Shown here in pieces: positions 51,101 to 64,000 of a stretch of 64,000 nucleotides of DNA; position 1 is the first letter of the stretch, and each line of letters begins with the position of its first letter. This DNA comes from Anas platyrhynchos (lineage: Eukaryota; Chordata; Aves; Anseriformes; Anatidae): contig NC_092607.1 in NCBI RefSeq assembly GCF_047663525.1, positions 4,683,001 to 4,747,000 on the forward strand, given 5' to 3'. A program made the translations under genes and the position numbers. The notes beneath the pieces are model-generated. The model saw only the letters and a program-made list of their open reading frames with translations. It made no database searches and had not been told where the DNA came from.

Positions 51101-51825
51101 GCAGTAGTGACTCTTGTGGGCCACATCCCACTGAGTCTTTGTGAATATCAGTGTTATTTAAAAGCTCTTGGAAACTGAAGACTGCAGCCACTCTAGGTGT
51201 ATAGAATTGTCTATTAAATATACATTGAAGCATGTATATAAAAAAAATCTAGCAGGACAGTATAAATATGTCTTCCATGGCTGTCCATAGGTGCAGCTGT
51301 ACTGGGTATGGCTCACTTAACCCCACAGAAATAGCTCCTGCAGTGTGCAGACAGCTGCTGATGTGGGGAGGATCTGCCCAGTCATTCAATACTCTTAAAC
51401 AGTTGTTGTTGAAGACTAATGCAGGTTAAAAAAAAAAAAAAAAAAGCCCTGCAGCCCTGCTGGTTTCTGCATTAGGACACGAATATGTGAGTTGTCTCCC
51501 TGGCTGAGCTATGGCCTGTATGGGAATAGGGAGAGATTTACACAGGGAACATATTGCTGTGCTTAAACTAATGGTGACATGGATTTTTCTGCATTATGAA
51601 GAATAATGCTTGTGAGCCTTCAGGGTTGCGGTTATGTATAATTTCTAAATAGTGTAAGTTATTGTCAAGAGGGTTGTTTTTTTTTTTAACAAAACCTTCA
51701 TATTTATTCCAGTTGATAAACTGTCCATCTGTTACCACCTGTGAGTTGTGCTTCACCCCTCAATGTTACCTTCCACTGTGTAGACAATCAAATATTTTTC
51801 TGGTTTTATTCCCCACTAATTACAG
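45106..51825 (+). other. YWHAB: YWHAB intron 1
   Basis: This 6.7-kb AT-richer interval lies between the non-coding exon and the first coding exon. It ends in a pyrimidine-rich stretch and TTACAG acceptor (AG at 51824-51825). It contains an A18 tract at 51428-51445 and no recognised transposon. No protein gene is visible; the small open frames are scattered. A bracketed segment at 49217-49417 could be an alternative 5' exon and is discussed as a finding. Confidence 0.7.
51428..51445. repeat. A18 tract in YWHAB intron 1
   Basis: Eighteen consecutive A about 390 bp upstream of the first YWHAB coding exon. No retroposon body was recognised beside it. Confidence 0.85.
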
Positions 51826-51832
51826 GATAGTC

Positions 51833-56022
<4,190 letters not shown>

Positions 56023-56742
56023 CGGCTGTCACGCTTCACTATATGTTCAATGTCACCCTGTATCCTACACATATATCCCTTTGTGCGACAAGCAAAAAGA
56101 ATAGTACATCGACTTTCACAACCTCAACGTAGCAAAAACTGTCTGTGGGGTAAAAACGGTTGGTTGGTGTTTTGTGTACTTAAAATGGAGGTCGGTTATT
56201 ATAATGGCATTCCGAATTTTCCTATTATGAACATTTACAGTTATGATTACCGTGTTTATATTTTTAACTGAACACTGTGATTATGGGTTTTGTGATTGCA
56301 ATTGACTTTACAAAACTCTTATTGGTAGAAAAGTAGACATCAATTATGTAACAATGGCAAGCATAATCTGGCACCAAAATAGTCGAAGTACAATTCTGTT
56401 GTAAAGTTGTACAGAAAGTTATAGAGATTCTATTGTGACACTGGGGCATGGAAGGAAAACAATCCAATGTATGGCATTCCAGTTAGTAACACACTGCTCT
56501 GAGTTAGTTTAACAGGCACACTTTGTAGACATTTTTAACCAAGTCTGAGGCACCGCTTTCAGTCAAAAGCTCACTTTGTCAATCCTGTCTTTCTGGGGAT
56601 TGGGTTTGTTTTGGGGAGGAGGGTAACGGGGGAGTTAGCAGCTTGATTTCCAAACTCTTTACACTGGCAGGTAACTGGGATTTGACTTCTAAAAGTGGTT
56701 TCATGCCCATACAACATGCATGACTAAGCCCCTTCCCACAGC

Positions 56743-56748
56743 AATAAA
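56743..56748 (+). terminator. YWHAB: Proximal YWHAB poly(A) signal
   Basis: Canonical AATAAA 721 nt after the stop codon, in the context GCAATAAAGTACC. It would produce the shortest of three predicted 3' UTRs. Confidence 0.55.
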
Positions 56749-57347
56749 GTACCTAATTATACCTTAGATATTCTTCAGTAGTGAGAATTCTTGGTTCGCT
56801 ACCATGGACTTGCAATAGGAGAAGATTCAATTTTTTGAATGGCCTTATTAGTTTGGATGATACCATGAAGCGATCTGCCACTTTAGCATTACTTTACTCT
56901 TGGGTGAATTGAAAACTCCATGGTATTCCCATTTCGATTTTACCTTGAAAGCCTTTTAAGTAGTCCACCAAGCCATCTTTAAGTTTGCTTTATAGAAATT
57001 TTCTCCCATCGGACTCTATTCATCCTCGACCCTTTCACCTGCTTAAACTCCATTAAAACAATTGGGTTCCCACATATACATCATCCTTTCGGTGTGGGTG
57101 ATGTCAGGACGGTAGGTGAGACCTGAATCTGCTAGAGGACTGGTTTCTGTCTTGGATGTTTGCGAGCTGCCAGTGCTCTTGCGGTCTTCAGCTCATCTGC
57201 TGTTTTTTTGGTAATACCAAGATCTGGCTCAAATATTCAGGTTTTCCCACTTACTGTACTGGAATGCAGACCTTACACATTTGCAATGCTTGTAATATTT
57301 GAGCTCCCGATGTCCTCACCTAGTTACGTTTCAGACATGTCCCATTA

Positions 57348-57353
57348 AATAAA
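57348..57353 (+). terminator. YWHAB: Middle YWHAB poly(A) signal
   Basis: Canonical AATAAA in ATTAAATAAAACC, overlapping an ATTAAA variant at 57344-57349. The doubled signal makes a used cleavage site shortly downstream likely. Confidence 0.55.
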
Positions 57354-57829
57354 ACCTAATAAGAGTTGCGTGAATAATGCAGTGGAAAAGATTAGGAATA
57401 GTCACCTATCAGTCTCGCGGTATCATCCCCCTGCCTTCACATTCCACTTAGGTATAGGATCCATCTGTTTGTCTGTCCATCTGTCTGCTGGAGAGAGAAT
57501 TTCATGCACTGATTTTAAAACTCCCCTCTACTAGCTGAACAAATTGTGCAGTTAATACTTGGCGCTTGATAAATGCAGTAGTGAATGTGGAACCGAGCCT
57601 GTCTGTATATCTGGTAGCTCTTTTCGCTTTGTTTTTACTGACCAGTATTCTGCCTAAAGTTTGCTTCTGTGACGGTTATATTGCCTAGCACACACGTGGT
57701 TGTGAGAATAGTATAGCAAAAAGAAAAACCTGGTTATTGATGTACTAGATTTGTGTATGTCTTTTAAACAGTTCTAGTTTCACCTTACACAAAATAATCA
57801 GGAAAGTGTAAAAGAATTCAAAAGTGAAT

Positions 57830-57835
57830 AATAAA
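57830..57835 (+). terminator. YWHAB: Distal YWHAB poly(A) signal
   Basis: AATAAA inside GAATAATAAAAAAAATTTT. It is the last canonical signal before the CR1 remnant that follows at 57919, and so the outer limit of a plausible YWHAB transcript. Confidence 0.45.
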
Positions 57836-57918
57836 AAAAATTTTATCAGTTGTTTGCGTCTGTTATCTTTGCCATCCTTGTGGCAAAAACACTTGGTGGT
57901 AGTAGAATCACCACTTTG

Positions 57919-58064
57919 TAGAACCAATAAGGTTGGAAAAGGCCTTCCAGATCATCTGGTCCAACCCTCCCCCTGCTACCACAGTCACCCACTAAACCAT
58001 GTCCCTGAGTGCCAGGTCCAACCTTTCCTTGAACACCCCCAGGGACGGTGATGCCACCATTTCC
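57919..58064 (-). mobile_element. CR1 LINE fragment, antisense
   Basis: The plus strand reads GGTTGGAAAAGGCCTTCCAG, then ATCATCTGGTCCAACCCTCC. It later has CACTAAACCATGTCCCTGAG and CAACCTTTCCTTGAACACCC, followed by CAGGGACGGTGATGCCACCA. This is the reverse complement of the avian CR1 3' region. About 145 bp remain, truncated at the CR1 5' side near 58064. It lies about 85 bp after the last YWHAB poly(A) signal and lacks coding capacity. Confidence 0.88.
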
Positions 58065-59474
58065 TTCAATTAAATGCTCAGTCTTGAATTGTGTGAGTTG
58101 ATTCATGGTTTCCAAATGGTACTAATATGTAATTGCTCGTGCCTTTGCAGAGGGAGTTTTCCCCCTCACGTTCCCACATTTGTAGTAGAGAACGCTGCTT
58201 CTCCTCAGTTTTGTTGAGGTCACATTTGTATTGTCACTGCAGGACTTAAAAGAAATGCAGCTATAAATATCTATCTAATTTGCCGTGAGTCACTGCACAT
58301 TGTATGGCTGAGCACACTGCACAGGAGAAAAGTCTGGTACGGCACTTGCTGCTGCAGTTGGCCAATTACATTTAAAGCTTTTTCCCTTAGGGAAACTTTT
58401 AAATGCATACTTCTCAATGCAGGGTTAGCTTTCCAGCTGGGCCTCCAACAATCAGCTGCTTGTGGACCCGGCTGCACTGGTGAATAACCTGCACATGCTC
58501 TAGTTAACTCGCTGTTCTCAGCTGGTGCTGTACAAAACCAGCAGTACTGCGAGCGCACGTGCCCACTGGAGCTGTCTTCCTGGAAGCAGTGCTTTAAGGA
58601 CGGAGCAGCAATAGTCGGGCTAGCTGACACCAGTCATCCTAAGGGTGCTGGGGAGGCTGGGTGGGACCAAGCAAATGTCCTGACAGTTTCAAAAGCCTCT
58701 TCAGCTCGAGTGTGGAGATGGTACAGCAGCGTGCTCTGTGGATAATGCTGCTCAGACTCTTTTGTTTGATCACTGCAATGCATTAGGCCAAAACAAAACG
58801 AGCTGCTGATCAAGCACTAATCTGTCTACGGCCTGCTTTTAAATGATTCACCCTCTGTTTGCATCTGTATTTATTACTGCTTTGCCACTTTCTTCAGTGT
58901 TTATACTCATACCTGCTCCTACAGAATTGCATAGCGTGCTCTGACTCCCAGCCTGACTCACGCCAATGCCACTGTCAGCTCCTAAAAGGAAAAATCCTGG
59001 GCCTTGCTGGCTGCTTGAAGAGCACTGGTCTTGCGCTGGTTCTTTCAGATAACATCTACTCTTCTTTAGGGGTAATGATCTCAGGCAGACTGGTCTCCAG
59101 TGATGATGAGTTAGAGGGTGTTTATCAAGTAATTATATCTTTTGGGGAAGGTTGGCGCAGCCGCTAGGAGTCTGGGCGTGCTCTGCATGTTTGCACTGAT
59201 CCAGGTGGTGCCGCTGCCCTCTTGTTCCTGGCACTGCTGGTCTGACCCTGGGTGAGGCGGTTCAGCGTGGGACACCACCAGAAAACCTTTTAGTGCAGCT
59301 CTGCCCCGACTTGTGCTGCCGCTGCCCCTCGGGCTGGCTGGTGGGAGGTGTGCTGAGCAGTGCCGGGGTGCAGGAATCGCCTTTTGTCCCGAAACCCAGC
59401 AGGGCTGCAGCTGGAGGCAGCACGAAGTGGCACAGGCAGCGTGGCCACGAGGCCCGAGCCCGGCAGAAGCGTGG
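58065..59474. other. YWHAB-PABPC1L intergenic DNA
   Basis: About 1.4 kb with no recognised gene, transposon or strong regulatory motif. Open frames on both strands (up to 119 codons) overlap one another and resemble no family I know. It becomes GC-richer near 59150, ahead of the ATGGG array. Confidence 0.6.
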
Positions 59475-60296
59475 ATGGGATGGGATGGGATGGGGATGGG
59501 ATGGGATGGGATGGGGATGGGATGGGATGGGATGGGATGGGGATGGGATGGGATGGGATGGGATGGGATGGGGATGGGATGGGGATGGGATGGGATGGGA
59601 TGGGGATGGGATGGGGATGGGATGGGATGGGGATGGGGATGGGATGGGATGGGATGGGATGGGATGGGATGGGATGGGGATGGGGATGGGATGGGATGGG
59701 GATGGGATGGGGATGGGGATGGGGATGGGATGGGATGGGATGGGGATGGGATGGGGATGGGATGGGGATGGGATGGGATGGGATGGGGATGGGATGGGAT
59801 GGGATGGGATGGGATGGGATGGGGATGGGATGGGATGGGATGGGATGGGATGGGGATGGGGATGGGATGGGATGGGGATGGGATGGGGATGGGGATGGGG
59901 ATGGGATGGGATGGGATGGGGATGGGATGGGGATGGGATGGGGATGGGGATGGGGATGGGATGGGATGGGGATGGGATGGGGATGGGGATGGGGATGGGA
60001 TGGGATGGGGATGGGATGGGGATGGGATGGGGATGGGGATGGGATGGGATGGGGATGGGATGGGGATGGGATGGGGATGGGATGGGATGGGGATGGGATG
60101 GGGATGGGGATGGGGATGGGATGGGATGGGATGGGGATGGGATGGGGATGGGATGGGGATGGGGATGGGGATGGGATGGGATGGGGATGGGATGGGGATG
60201 GGGATGGGGATGGGATGGGATGGGATGGGGATGGGATGGGGATGGGATGGGGATGGGGATGGGATGGGATGGGATGGGATGGGATGGGATGGGATG
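59475..60296 (+). repeat. 822-bp ATGGG/ATGGGG satellite array upstream of PABPC1L
   Basis: The whole block is an uninterrupted tandem array of two units, ATGGG (5 bp) and ATGGGG (6 bp), about 155 copies with no other interruption. Every frame is therefore open, giving meaningless Trp-Asp-Gly-Met polypeptides on one strand and Pro-Ser-His-Ile on the other. The plus strand, which is the PABPC1L sense strand, has G3-G4 runs every 5-6 bases, a strong G-quadruplex pattern. The array contains a longer repeat: 59862-60004 reappears at 60077-60219 with the same order of 5- and 6-bp units, an offset of 215 bp. It ends about 740 bp before the PABPC1L start codon. Confidence 0.98.
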
Positions 60297-60399
60297 TTGG
60301 GGTGCGTGGGGCAGGCGCTGGGCTCATCGCTTCACCCCTGCCTCCTTCCAGCTCGTGTGGTGACGGCCTTCGCCTCACGAACAGCCCCGCGCCGTGACA

Positions 60400-63531
<3,132 letters not shown>

Positions 63532-64000
63532 GTGAGTGTGGTTGTTGAAGCCAAATATCCTGATGTCTGGTAAACTGGAGTTGGTGCAACCCCAAAGTAG
63601 GTGGGGAGAATGCTTGGCTGGAATACAGAGCCCTTCTCTTCTTGTGATCTGCTTTGCTTAAACACCGTGTGGCCACAGGACTGCAGTGACTTGTTGTCAG
63701 GATGTCACGTGCACTTTCCTGTAATGACAGAGGATGCTATTAGGTGTTCTCTGTTTTTTGGAGCCACTTCCTTCCAAATAAGTTTTGTGGGTTTTCAGGT
63801 TTTGGTTTTTGTTTTTGAAACGGTCTTGAAAACAGCGTACTGGTTATAGGAGCCACAAAAATGAGATGTTAAGGCTGAATTTAAAGCAAGAGTGGCTTTC
63901 CCAGGTCATCATGTTCCTGGAGGATGCCTCTTGCACCAGGGTTTGGTGCTGTGCTGGCTCGTGGACTCCCATGACCATGCTCAGCTAATCTGAATGCCCT
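63532..64000 (+). other. PABPC1L: PABPC1L intron 4 (partial)
   Basis: Starts at donor GTGAGT and runs off the window. No acceptor followed by RRM3 sequence was recognised, so the next exon lies beyond position 64000. Confidence 0.8.

Larger units (their letters stand above)
56023..57860 (+). other. YWHAB: YWHAB 3' UTR with alternative poly(A) sites
   Basis: AT-rich sequence after the stop codon contains canonical AATAAA signals at 56743-56748, 57348-57353 and 57830-57835. These would give 3' UTRs of about 0.75, 1.35 and 1.8 kb. Mammalian YWHAB has a long 3' UTR of this order, so use of a distal site is plausible. The UTR end is not fixed by sequence. No protein frame of note lies here. Confidence 0.65.

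Noticed and set aside
51662-51832. Upstream extension of the YWHAB first coding exon (57 extra in-frame codons)
   Set aside because: It is intronic: a polypyrimidine stretch and TTACAG acceptor lie at 51801-51825, and known 14-3-3 proteins have no such extension.

Overview
This is vertebrate nuclear DNA, most probably from a bird of the chicken type. The evidence is small exons split by GT-AG introns, three CpG-island promoters, CR1 LINE fragments with degenerate ATTCTGTG-type 3' tails, few other transposons, and the gene order RIMS4 (minus) - YWHAB (plus) - PABPC1L (plus). That order, recalled from human 20q13.12, is expected on chicken chromosome 20. The species call is an inference; no database search was possible.

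Layout. Positions 1-17024 are read as the first intron of RIMS4 on the minus strand. They hold no recognisable exon, and the later RIMS4 exons must lie left of the window. Position 17025-17121 is the first RIMS4 coding exon, inside a CpG island (about 16840-17620). From about 17640 to 44400 lies a 27-kb intergenic interval with no convincing protein gene. It contains a MIR-like SINE fossil (22026-22260), a CR1 3' end (39241-39412), a 23-bp minisatellite (41739-41877) and some AT-rich islands that look like candidate regulatory DNA. At 44560-45700 is the YWHAB promoter island, with a perfect palindromic X-box, a CCAAT box and two ETS sites, followed by a non-coding first exon. The complete 244-codon 14-3-3 beta protein is spread over five coding exons (51833-56022), followed by a 3' UTR with several poly(A) signals. 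After a CR1 remnant (57919-58064) comes an 822-bp G-rich ATGGG/ATGGGG array (59475-60296), then the PABPC1L promoter island. The first four coding exons of PABPC1L (61034-63531) encode RRM1, RRM2 and the start of RRM3. The gene runs off the right edge.

The three genes do not form a pathway: RIMS4 is a synaptic C2-domain protein, YWHAB a ubiquitous phosphoserine adaptor, and PABPC1L the oocyte/embryonic poly(A)-binding protein. They are neighbours by conserved synteny. I found no novel biochemical system. The points most worth a second look are the G-quadruplex-prone array with an internal 215-bp higher-order period next to the PABPC1L promoter, the open in-frame leader with CGG and GAGCG repeats upstream of the RIMS4 start, the missing upstream YWHAB initiator, and the X-box palindrome in the YWHAB promoter. 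Most long ORFs in the GC-rich islands and in the ATGGG array are compositional artefacts.
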